Assembly (NCBI GenBank): GCA_021442845.1
Contig: JABUSD010000250.1
Span: forward strand, 1-5,630
Reading direction: 5' to 3'
DNA from: Holdemanella sp.
GTDB lineage: Bacteria; Bacillota_I; Bacilli_A; Erysipelotrichales; Erysipelotrichaceae
Length of the DNA: 5,630 nucleotides
The translations under genes and the position numbers were made by a program. Positions 1 through 5,553 of the stretch are shown one piece after another. How positions within the stretch are numbered: the stretch's first letter is position 1; the number at the start of each line of letters is the position of its first letter. Below the pieces are notes generated by a model. It ran no database searches, was not told the origin of the DNA, and saw only the letters and a program-made list of their open reading frames with translations.

Positions 1-2
1 CA

Positions 3-584
3 GAAAATATCCAGAAAAAACGACATTACAAACCAGATGAAATATATCCGATTTCATCTACAATAATGACCAGCATTGCACCAGATGCAGATAACCGAAA
101 TGTATACCATTATCACTGGAACACAGCTGATCCAGAGATATACGCAATGATAGAGAATTTCAGCGTAAACAACCTAAAAAACTTTTCCTTTCTTATGAAA
201 AACTGCATTGAACTAAAAGGGAATTACAGTATCCGATTATACCTGAAACTGGAAATGGAATATGGATTAGCTGAAGGCAGAAGAGATGATTCATTCGTCT
301 GGTATTTATTCAAGTCAACAGAAAAAGCACCATCTCTCTATGAGTTCTTGAGGACAGATAGGGAGTCCTATCCGTGGGCTTCATTGGACAGAAGGATGCT
401 CAGTCCATCAATAAAGGAAATCAACAAGATTAGTAAAAAATGGAGTGTTGAATATGAACCACTTTATAACTACGCAGCAGGCTCTAAGCCATACATATAT
501 GCCGTAAAATTCAGATTCATCAGGCAGAAAGAAGAGGTGATCTACAATGAGGAAATCGCAGAGGACAGCGGATCTGCTGACTAA
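3..584 (+). CDS. Plasmid replication initiator, Rep_3/RepB-like, 5' partial
   Basis: This is probably the C-terminal part of a Rep_3-type initiator, which binds origin iterons and starts plasmid replication. The frame is open to the left edge. The first ATG, at 66, has no Shine-Dalgarno sequence, and the codons before it read as ordinary protein (KRHYKPDEIYPISSTI), so the true start likely lies outside the window. Counting from ATG 66, residues 36-60 carry the 'LKN...GNYSIRLY' segment. Residues 104-133 carry 'W-x5-RRMLSPSIKEINKIS...VEYEPL', and residues 143-153 carry 'YIYAVKFRFIR'. Together these match the second winged-helix domain of Rep_3 initiators ('ysirLY', 'vL.pAikEIN', 'v.ye', 'v.F.i'). 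The assignment was made by eye from family memory. Its place ahead of a parAB pair fits a plasmid core. The end overlaps the next gene by 38 bases. No iterons are visible here; they may lie upstream. Confidence 0.68.
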   Translation, partial: ENIQKKRHYKPDEIYPISSTIMTSIAPDADNRNVYHYHWNTADPEIYAMIENFSVNNLKNFSFLMKNCIELKGNYSIRLYLKLEMEYGLAEGRRDDSFVWYLFKSTEKAPSLYEFLRTDRESYPWASLDRRMLSPSIKEINKISKKWSVEYEPLYNYAAGSKPYIYAVKFRFIRQKEEVIYNEEIAEDSGSAD

Positions 585-1083
585 GATCCGGTACAAGGCA
601 CTGGGAAGCTGGGTGTTCTTAATCAAACAGTATAATGGAACATTCATATTTTCAGATAATGTCAGGAATGCTAAGGACATCCTGACAGAAGACAATTCCA
701 TATTTTCTTTGGAATTAGAACAGGATATGACAGAAGCCAATCTGGAAAGGGAATTCATTGCATACTTTTCCTCGTCTAGTTCAATCCTTTCAGTTCCGGA
801 TGGACTAATGGATGGAGATAGGATGCAGCACCGATACATGAAATACTTGTCCAATGAGGATAAATCAATAATCGATTCCAACCTGAAAGTTGTCAGAAAA
901 GTATGCCTGGCAATATCGGAACTTCCAGACCTTCAGAAGGATGTCCTGATTGCTAGAGAGATCTTCAACTTTTCTTTGGATGAGATTGCAGCCGTGAAGA
1001 AACGTGCACCAAATACGATCAGAAGCCTGAACAAGAAGGCATTGGATACATTATCACTAAGGCTGGATAGCCTGATCGATTGA
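547..1083 (+). CDS. Sigma-70 region 4-like helix-turn-helix protein
   Basis: A 178-residue protein. Residues about 112-172 resemble sigma-70 region 4: 'AISELPDLQKDVLIAREIF' corresponds to the 'LPe.er.vl.lry' helix, and 'FSLDEIAAVKKRAPNTIRSL' to the helix-turn-helix, followed by 'NKKALDTL' as in 'lkRALekL'. Residues 1-100 show no recognisable domain; a Ser run (75-79) precedes a likely linker. No region 2 is visible, so it is not a complete sigma factor. It is more likely a small DNA-binding regulator of the plasmid, perhaps of replication or copy number, but that role is inference. The ATG at 547 follows AGAGGTGA at 533-540 and lies inside the end of the replication gene, suggesting translational coupling. 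The next gene begins about 20 bases after its stop. Confidence 0.66.
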   Translation: MRKSQRTADLLTKIRYKALGSWVFLIKQYNGTFIFSDNVRNAKDILTEDNSIFSLELEQDMTEANLEREFIAYFSSSSSILSVPDGLMDGDRMQHRYMKYLSNEDKSIIDSNLKVVRKVCLAISELPDLQKDVLIAREIFNFSLDEIAAVKKRAPNTIRSLNKKALDTLSLRLDSLID

Positions 1084-1088
1084 TTCTG

Positions 1089-1094
1089 AAAGGA
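1089..1094 (+). promoter_or_regulatory. Ribosome binding site deciding a TTG start
   Basis: AAAGGA lies 8 bases before TTG at 1103, good spacing, but overlaps the nearby ATG at 1094. This favours the TTG as the true start of the gene ending at 1537. Confidence 0.5.
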
Positions 1095-1102
1095 TGATTT
1101 AT

Positions 1103-1537
1103 TTGAACGTAAATTTAGTGAAAAAAACAAAAGAATACCTTGAAACGATACGGGATGGATTCAAATACAACCATTGGCATATGACAAGGAGATTCTCCGA
1201 AGGCGAGCTGGATGGAGATATATGCCTTGAGGATTATGTCAGCTTCTCATCATTTGCATCCCTGCATGAGAAGCAGATGGTAAAAGGATTCCTGCGTAGA
1301 ATATCAAGATTCGATCCGATTGAAAAGAGATGTCTGTACTGCATATATGTTCTTGGCATATCAGAAAGTTCTCTAAGGTGCGGATTCGGAAATAGAGGTG
1401 ACTGCTCGTATGAGTACAACATAGGGCATCCAAAAGAGGTGCATAAAAGAGCACTGGTGCATTTTGGAATGACGATGGACATTCTTGAATTACAGACAGA
1501 GACAGAGGAGGAATGTGATTATGAACAATTTACGTGA
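1103..1537 (+). CDS. Small regulator-like protein with degenerate region 4-like C-terminus
   Basis: About 144 residues from a TTG start. I prefer TTG at 1103 because AAAGGA (1089-1094) sits 8 bases before it, whereas the upstream in-frame ATG at 1094 overlaps that same site. From the TTG, residues about 64-123 ('FLRRISRFDPIEKRCLYCIYVLGIS...' through 'HPKEVHKRALVHFGM') have the length and pattern of a sigma region-4 or ArpU-like helical DNA-binding module. The sequence is divergent and Cys-rich (several Cys in the C-terminal half). It has no recognised family and could be a distant relative of the preceding gene. The acidic tail (TETEEECDYEQ) is encoded across the 17-base overlap with the next gene. 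Function is unknown; the position between a rep-like gene and parAB suggests plasmid regulation. Confidence 0.6.
   Translation: MNVNLVKKTKEYLETIRDGFKYNHWHMTRRFSEGELDGDICLEDYVSFSSFASLHEKQMVKGFLRRISRFDPIEKRCLYCIYVLGISESSLRCGFGNRGDCSYEYNIGHPKEVHKRALVHFGMTMDILELQTETEEECDYEQFT
1504..1511 (+). promoter_or_regulatory. Strong ribosome binding site deciding the ATG at 1521
   Basis: AGAGGAGG lies 9 bases before ATG 1521, inside the end of the previous gene. It argues for 1521 rather than the in-frame TTG at 1485, which has no such site. Confidence 0.8.
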
Positions 1538-2210
1538 AGAAGAAGCACGCAGTATGGCGTTTGTTATGAAATCTCTTAGAGAAAGTGGAGTTGATTTCAA
1601 AAACACTTCACTGAATGAAGCAATTGACTGTTGTATTAGGTACTGGTGCTGGACTGACCCTAGCGATGGTATCACCAAAGATGAGTTAATAAGTCTTGCT
1701 TACATGAATCTATTTGACTTAAATGAAAAAATTGCGGGGATGATTGAATATACTGTCATTGACGCACTTAATGGTTTTGAAAGATGGGATGAATACAATC
1801 CAGATTTTCCGAACAATCCATATGGTGGCGGATTCATCGTGGTTCGATCAGACGGAACTAAAGAATACCTGAAAACATGGTATGGAGGGGTAGCTGATCG
1901 CTACTGGAATAGGGATGATCACTATTCAGTAGCAGAAAGGGCGGCAGTAGTAGCTGATTATAAACAGGCTGAAGTTAATTACACAAAGCAGCAGGAAATA
2001 GCAATGGAAAAAGCAGCTCGAATAGCTGTACCGGATGCAGACAAGGAATGCATTGAAAGGCTCTGTGAACATTATTATCTGACTCTCGATAGAGGGCGAA
2101 ACGGAAAAGAATATGCATATTATCTCGATGAAAACTATTGCCATCTGGTTGATGTAGAATCATTGGATGTGATTGATGATGAAGAGTTCATCGAAGAGCA
2201 GTTTGCGTAG
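1521..2210 (+). CDS. Acidic hypothetical protein, 229 aa
   Basis: I do not recognise this protein. It is soluble-looking, with no signal peptide or membrane segment, and is rich in Asp, Glu, Tyr and Trp. Residues 1-90 look mostly helical and include a 'CCIRYWCW' cluster (37-44). Residues 91-130 are Gly/Asn/Trp-rich ('NPYGGGFIVV', 'TWYGGVADRYW') and probably form beta structure. Residues 135-188 are charged and helix-prone, ending in 'CIERLCEHYY'. The last 20 or so residues are strongly acidic ('DVIDDEEFIEEQF'). It overlaps the preceding gene by 17 bases and ends 41 bases before parA, so it belongs to the same transcription unit. Its codon use looks more AT-rich than the parAB genes, consistent with an accessory gene added to the backbone. 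A replication or partition accessory role is possible but unsupported. Confidence 0.75.
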   Translation: MNNLREEEARSMAFVMKSLRESGVDFKNTSLNEAIDCCIRYWCWTDPSDGITKDELISLAYMNLFDLNEKIAGMIEYTVIDALNGFERWDEYNPDFPNNPYGGGFIVVRSDGTKEYLKTWYGGVADRYWNRDDHYSVAERAAVVADYKQAEVNYTKQQEIAMEKAARIAVPDADKECIERLCEHYYLTLDRGRNGKEYAYYLDENYCHLVDVESLDVIDDEEFIEEQFA

Positions 2211-2251
2211 GCTGCTTTGATATAGAAAACATTTCAGAGGAGGTAGAGGAA

Positions 2252-3154
2252 ATGAAAAAAAGTGCTAGGGTCATTAATCTGACCAACGTTAGTGGGGGAT
2301 GTGGAAAGTCGATAACTGCAATCGAGCTGTCAGTAAGCTTTTCTACACTCGGCAAGAAGGTCCTTGTAGTGGATGCTGATATGCAGGCATCAGCAACGGA
2401 CTCGATAGGAAAGAAAGGGATTCCGCTTTCTATCAAGGAGCTGCATGCAATGGATGAGGAGATTGACCGAGGTGGTCAGTTCCTTAACATCCTGAAGAAG
2501 AACCTGATTGAAAAATCAACGTGGGATCTGCTGGATGTGCTGATGGACCCTGAGTGCATCAGAGATGTAATCCAGAAGACGGACATTGAGGGAGTGGATC
2601 TGCTTCCAAGCTCAATAAGACTGAGCCAGGCAGATGACATGCTGACAAGGGACAGATACAGATCGCCTAATGACCGCATTTCAGAGGCTCTAGAGTACGT
2701 GAAGAACGATTATGATTTCATCATTATCGACAATTCTCCGGCACAGTCCTATCTTTCAACCAATACGATGCTTGCAAGCGACATAAACATCGTACCGGTC
2801 AAGGCGGACAGGAAGTCAATCAAGGGGCTGATCCTGAGCATACAGAATGTGATGTCTGCTATGAGAGCCAACAAGAAGGAGCTGGATGTAGTTGTTCTCT
2901 TCACAATGGCAAATCTGGGGAAGGACGGATCAGTTCGTGGGAAGTATGAAAAGGAGATAATTCCATGGTTCAAGAAGCGTTTCGGGGATAATGTGTTTGA
3001 AACAGTAATCCCGTACCAGAAGGCATCTGCACAGAGTGCAACGCTAGAAAACAAGAAGCTATCATACGGAAGCAGCCGCATCGGAGAGGCATACAAGAAG
3101 CTTGCTGAAGAGATAATTATCCGTTTGGAGAAAGGGGAGAAGAGCAATGGCTAG
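2252..3154 (+). CDS. parA: ParA-family partition ATPase with altered Walker A motif
   Basis: A 300-residue cytoplasmic ParA/Soj-type ATPase, the motor that positions plasmid copies with ParB. The P-loop 'NVSGGCGKS' is at residues 12-20, 'VLVVDADMQASAT' (Walker A', Asp41 and Asp43) at 37-49, and Walker B 'YDFIIIDNSPAQS' at 154-166. The usual ParA C-terminal elements follow ('ASDINIVPVKAD', 175-186). The length is normal for a short plasmid ParA without an N-terminal DNA-binding domain. The deviant Walker A consensus is KGGxGK[TS]. Here the first, signature lysine is Ser14, while Lys19 of GKS is kept. AGAGGAGG upstream gives a strong ribosome binding site, about 9 bases before the ATG. The last 8 bases overlap parB, as is typical of coupled par operons. 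An orphan MinD/Soj role is less likely because parB follows immediately. Confidence 0.93.
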   Translation: MKKSARVINLTNVSGGCGKSITAIELSVSFSTLGKKVLVVDADMQASATDSIGKKGIPLSIKELHAMDEEIDRGGQFLNILKKNLIEKSTWDLLDVLMDPECIRDVIQKTDIEGVDLLPSSIRLSQADDMLTRDRYRSPNDRISEALEYVKNDYDFIIIDNSPAQSYLSTNTMLASDINIVPVKADRKSIKGLILSIQNVMSAMRANKKELDVVVLFTMANLGKDGSVRGKYEKEIIPWFKKRFGDNVFETVIPYQKASAQSATLENKKLSYGSSRIGEAYKKLAEEIIIRLEKGEKSNG

Positions 3155-3992
3155 ATTATTCGATTTTGGACTGGATATGGAAGAATCAGCAGGGATGGAT
3201 GCATTCCTGGACAGGGATAAGGATCTTCCTACTACGATGGTCAGCATCTATGACCTGGATTTCAATCCGTACAACCATGCAGGCAAGTATGACACAGAGG
3301 AAGAGATCAGGGCGTTTGCGGAGGAGATACGAAGCGATGGTCAGATCAAAGAGCCTCTTGTTGCCTACAAGGATTTCGGCGGAGAAAAGAAATACATGCT
3401 TATATCCGGGCACAGACGATTGAATGCACTTCTGATCAATGCGAGGGAATACGAGGATACGCAGAAGACAGTTCCGGTCGTACTGGTACAGAAACCGCAG
3501 GATCTTGCAGAAGAGCTCCACCTGCTTTCCCTGTACAACCACCACAGGGCGATGGATGTGGACAGCCATAGAAAGGCATCCATCGAGATGGAATACGAGC
3601 TCTTCAGGGAGCTCAAGGCGGCTGGAAAGAAGCCTGAGGGAAGACCGAGGGAATGGATTGCAAAGCGTCTGGGAATAGGCGAGAAAAGGGTGCAGAAATT
3701 CCTGAATGAGCTTGAAGGGAGAGAGGTTAATACAGTCTCCACCAGCTCCGAAGAGGAATCAGCAGCTGATGAAGTGCAGGTCGATGAAGATGGAACGGCT
3801 ATCAGTTCCAACGTGAAGGAATGGCTGAAGGATGTTGAAAAGAACATGTCTGAAGCGATTGAACGACCTGTTAAAATCAGCATCAAGAAGGATGGAAAGG
3901 TGGATCTGAAATTCACTTCAAGTTCCATATCAGATTTTGAGAGATTACTTTTTGATCTGTATTTCAGCATGGAAGACGGAAGCAGAGGATAG
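3147..3992 (+). CDS. parB: ParB-family partition protein
   Basis: A 281-residue ParB/Spo0J-type protein that loads on a parS site and activates ParA. Residues about 28-115 form the N-terminal ParB/Srx (CTP-binding) domain. It contains 'FNPYNHAGKYDTEEEIRAFAEEIRS' spread over 39-63, 'GQIKEPLVAY' (65-74) and the arginine motif 'SGHRRLNAL' (87-95), equivalent to G-E/D-R-R. Residues about 137-190 hold the helix-turn-helix ('GRPREWIAKRLGIGEKRVQKF', split at 165-185). Residues 195-222 are a Ser/Asp/Glu-rich linker. Residues 223-281 form a C-terminal domain, presumably for dimerisation. The start is supported by AAAGGGGA at 3131-3138 and the 8-base overlap with parA. No canonical parS palindrome was found nearby; the inverted repeat at 4137-4214 is a weak candidate. 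Confidence 0.92.
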   Translation: MARLFDFGLDMEESAGMDAFLDRDKDLPTTMVSIYDLDFNPYNHAGKYDTEEEIRAFAEEIRSDGQIKEPLVAYKDFGGEKKYMLISGHRRLNALLINAREYEDTQKTVPVVLVQKPQDLAEELHLLSLYNHHRAMDVDSHRKASIEMEYELFRELKAAGKKPEGRPREWIAKRLGIGEKRVQKFLNELEGREVNTVSTSSEEESAADEVQVDEDGTAISSNVKEWLKDVEKNMSEAIERPVKISIKKDGKVDLKFTSSSISDFERLLFDLYFSMEDGSRG

Positions 3993-4008
3993 ATTTAGAA
4001 GGTGAATG

Positions 4009-4083
4009 AACTTCGTCCCAATCCGGGACGAAGTGACATAGGGTGAGTTGCCACCCTGCTCGAAGGAGTGAAATCGCTGTGGA
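4009..4083 (+). ncRNA. Structured RNA element copy 1, putative guide-RNA scaffold
   Basis: Begins 16 bases after parB stops. Hairpin 1 has a perfect 10-base-pair stem (4010-4019 with 4025-4034) and a 5-base loop. Hairpin 2 pairs AGGGTG (4040-4045) with CACCCT (4052-4057) around loop AGTTGC. Hairpin 3 pairs CTC (4059-4061) with GAG (4066-4068) around GAAG. An unpaired tail TGAAATCGCTGTGGA (4069-4083) follows. A second copy lies at 5554-5630. From 4038 to 4083 the copies match at 43 of 46 positions, and all 3 changes are in the hairpin 3 loop, which indicates selection on RNA structure and sequence. Strand is inferred from orientation relative to the genes; hairpins alone do not fix it. Proximity to a TnpB-like gene suggests an omega-RNA-like scaffold with its guide 3' of the tail. 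Another kind of structured RNA is possible. No dedicated promoter is evident, so it may be processed from the parAB transcript. Confidence 0.6.
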
Positions 4084-4105
4084 ACATATCAATATTCCTG
4101 AATCG
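4084..4105 (+). other. Possible guide segment following scaffold copy 1
   Basis: If the preceding element is a TnpB-type guide scaffold, the bases right after the conserved tail (ACATATCAATATTCCTGAAT and onward) would be the guide. The right boundary given is nominal. By eye I found no match to this segment on either strand elsewhere in the window, so any target would lie outside. The start depends on the conserved tail ending at 4083. This cannot be confirmed, because copy 2 reaches the window edge at the equivalent base. Confidence 0.25.
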
Positions 4106-4136
4106 GGTATAAGTACATAGTGAGCCATCTATAATA

Positions 4137-4214
4137 AAGTACGTTTAGTATAATTCGTGTTATTTGAACATTTATTAAATTAGAAATATAAATTCTCAAG
4201 GATCGAACGTACTT
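4137..4214. repeat. 9-base inverted repeat flanking the promoter, possible operator or parS half-sites
   Basis: AAGTACGTT at 4137-4145 is the exact reverse complement of AACGTACTT at 4206-4214, with the promoter between them. A further related site, ATAAGTAC, occurs at 4109-4116 and mirrors GTACTTAT at 4210-4217. The arrangement would suit a repressor or ParB binding two separated sites around the promoter. A chance match is possible in AT-rich DNA. Confidence 0.4.
4164..4192 (+). promoter_or_regulatory. Putative sigma-A-type promoter for the tnpB-like gene
   Basis: TTGAAC (4164-4169) and TATAAA (4187-4192) are separated by exactly 17 bases, each one mismatch or so from consensus, in AT-rich DNA. 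Transcription would begin near 4199 and give a leader of about 150 bases. Two perfect TATAAT boxes upstream (4130-4135 and 4149-4154) lack a convincing -35 partner and are weaker alternatives. Confidence 0.6.
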
Positions 4215-4217
4215 ATG

Positions 4218-4295
4218 TGGTAGCAAAGGTCCATTCGCCACTGGATGCGAATGTATAAGGATTTGTTAAAGAAGAATTTACGATGGTAGCAAAGG
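4218..4295 (+). repeat. Two direct copies of a 12-base repeat, 66-base period, in the leader
   Basis: TGGTAGCAAAGG occurs at 4218-4229 and again at 4284-4295. Between them lies a hairpin (CATTCGC 4232-4238 pairing with GCGAATG 4247-4253, 8-base loop). Both copies fall in the predicted 5' leader of the tnpB-like mRNA. Two copies are too few and too short to call a CRISPR array. Confidence 0.5.
4232..4253 (+). promoter_or_regulatory. Hairpin in the 5' leader
   Basis: A perfect 7-base-pair stem (4232-4238 with 4247-4253) encloses loop CACTGGAT. It has no following T-run, so it is not an intrinsic terminator. It may stabilise or regulate the leader, or be an element-end structure. Confidence 0.4.
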
Positions 4296-4352
4296 CATTA
4301 GTGAGAGCAAATATAAAAATGGAAGTGAATTCCTGATGAAAGGAGGAAGCAT

Positions 4353-5531
4353 ATGTATAGAACTTTAAGCTTCAGGCTTGAGACAGAGGAGTGGATGAAC
4401 CACTTCCTTGACAAGAAGATGGCTGTTTCATGCAGGGTCTGTAACCTGCTTGTTGCAGACATGCTTAAAAAATTGAAAAAGCGAGAAGAAAGCGAAGAAT
4501 ATATAAAAGCCTGCGAGCTGTACAAGACGCAGGACAAGGATAGTATGAAACAGGCGAGGGAGCTGTTCAAGAAGGTGGACAAGGACCTTGGATTCAGCAA
4601 ATACCAGTTTATGTCGGCAATAGTGAAATACCGGCAGTATTATGGATGCTGGATCGGATCGACAGAGGCTCAGGCTCTTGCTTCACGTGTGTGGAGCGTA
4701 TTTGAAAGGTATCTCTACAAGGATGGAAAGAAGGTACGCTTCTTCCGCAGAAGGGATTTCAATGCGATCGTCAATTACAACATGAAGACAGGCATCACCT
4801 TTGATGGCGAGAATATCACCTTCTCACATAGAGGTGCAAAAAGAAAAGGTCTTTCCATTCCAGTTAGGATATCGAACGGATATGAAAGAGAGATGATTGC
4901 CTGCAACAAGGTTGTAACAGTGACAATCAAACGCAATGTTTGCAGAAGACATAAGATGTATTGGGCTCAGCTGACATTCAACTGTGAGAACCCGGTATAT
5001 AAATACGACTCGGATGGAGTTGTCATCGATAGGGTTGGAGAAGGCAATGTCAATGTAACGGTTGGAAATGACAGCGTATTCATTGAAGACGACAATGGTT
5101 ATAAGACATCCATTACGCTTGCGGAGGGTATTGAAATAGCCACCGAAAAGCGTAAAAAGCTAAACCGGAAGATGGACAGTTCGAGAAGATCAACCAATCC
5201 TGAAAACTACAATGACGATAAGACGATTAAAGAGCGTAAGGACCAGAAGCCGTGGAAATTCAGCAATCGGTATAAGCGGTTGAGGAATGATTATGGTGAG
5301 ACATATCGCAAGGAATGCGAGACGAGGAAAATCAGGCATTATGAACTGATATCCAAGATCATGAAGCATGGAAACGTATATAACCTATATGTGGAGGATT
5401 ACAAGAGCTCCCAGATGGCAGATGGCGAAATCATTGCCAACAGAAGTCCTGCAACGTTCGTTGAACTGTTCAAGTCGAAGGTCGGTATTGAAGGCGGCAC
5501 AATCAATATCGTCAAGGTTGGTGCCGCTTAG
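4353..5531 (+). CDS. C-terminally truncated TnpB/Cas12-like protein, possibly nuclease-defective RNA-guided protein
   Basis: TnpB proteins are RNA-guided DNA nucleases and ancestors of Cas12. This 392-residue protein starts with a TnpB-like 'MYRTLSFRL'. It has a helical, basic region (12-120) and the WED-like 'GKKVRFFRRRDFNAIVNYN' (125-143). 'GITFDGENITFSHRGAKRKGLSIPVRI' follows (147-173, here in two parts: GITFDGENITF and KGLSIPVRI). The RuvC-I-like strand is 'GVVIDRVGEGNVNV' (222-235, Asp226), where the usual D-x-G spacing is altered. A basic bridge-like helix follows (264-280), and RuvC-II is 'NLYVEDY' (344-350, Glu348). The end 'NRSPATFVELFKSKV...INIVKV' (363-389) aligns with the stretch just before the zinc ribbon of TnpB. 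The zinc-ribbon cysteines and RuvC-III Asp are absent, and reading past the stop does not restore them. AAAGGAGG is 6 bases before the ATG. A structured RNA element follows 22 bases after the stop. No TnpA is present. A decayed transposon gene is the main alternative. Confidence 0.8.
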   Translation: MYRTLSFRLETEEWMNHFLDKKMAVSCRVCNLLVADMLKKLKKREESEEYIKACELYKTQDKDSMKQARELFKKVDKDLGFSKYQFMSAIVKYRQYYGCWIGSTEAQALASRVWSVFERYLYKDGKKVRFFRRRDFNAIVNYNMKTGITFDGENITFSHRGAKRKGLSIPVRISNGYEREMIACNKVVTVTIKRNVCRRHKMYWAQLTFNCENPVYKYDSDGVVIDRVGEGNVNVTVGNDSVFIEDDNGYKTSITLAEGIEIATEKRKKLNRKMDSSRRSTNPENYNDDKTIKERKDQKPWKFSNRYKRLRNDYGETYRKECETRKIRHYELISKIMKHGNVYNLYVEDYKSSQMADGEIIANRSPATFVELFKSKVGIEGGTINIVKVGAA

Positions 5532-5553
5532 GATTGGATAAATGAAGTAGATA

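Larger units (their letters stand above)
3993..4352. other. 360-base structured intergenic region between parB and the tnpB-like gene
   Basis: This stretch has no plausible coding sequence. In order it holds a three-hairpin RNA-like element (4009-4083), a possible guide or spacer segment (from 4084), and two isolated TATAAT boxes (4130-4135 and 4149-4154). Next come a two-box promoter (4164-4192) inside a 9-base inverted repeat (4137-4145 and 4206-4214), a 7-base-pair hairpin (4232-4253), and two copies of a 12-base repeat (4218-4229 and 4284-4295). The Shine-Dalgarno sequence AAAGGAGG for the next gene is at 4339-4346. No T-rich intrinsic terminator is visible after parB. Confidence 0.8.

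Noticed and set aside
408..881. Antisense reading frame across the first two genes
   Set aside because: It overlaps two coherent + strand genes and resembles no protein family I know.
3365..3970. 201-codon antisense reading frame inside parB
   Set aside because: It lies wholly opposite a well-supported parB, has Ser-rich low-complexity composition typical of antisense frames, and has no convincing ribosome binding site.
4010..4034. Rho-independent terminator after parB
   Set aside because: The 10-base-pair stem is strong but is followed by GACATAGGG, not a T-run, and the same stem recurs at 5554-5580 as part of a longer conserved element.
4130..4154. Two perfect TATAAT boxes as main promoters
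   Set aside because: Neither has a recognisable -35 box at 16-18 bases or a TGn extension; the two-box site at 4164-4192 is better.
4218..4295. Minimal CRISPR array
   Set aside because: Only two copies of a 12-base repeat; no regular repeat-spacer pattern and no adaptation genes.
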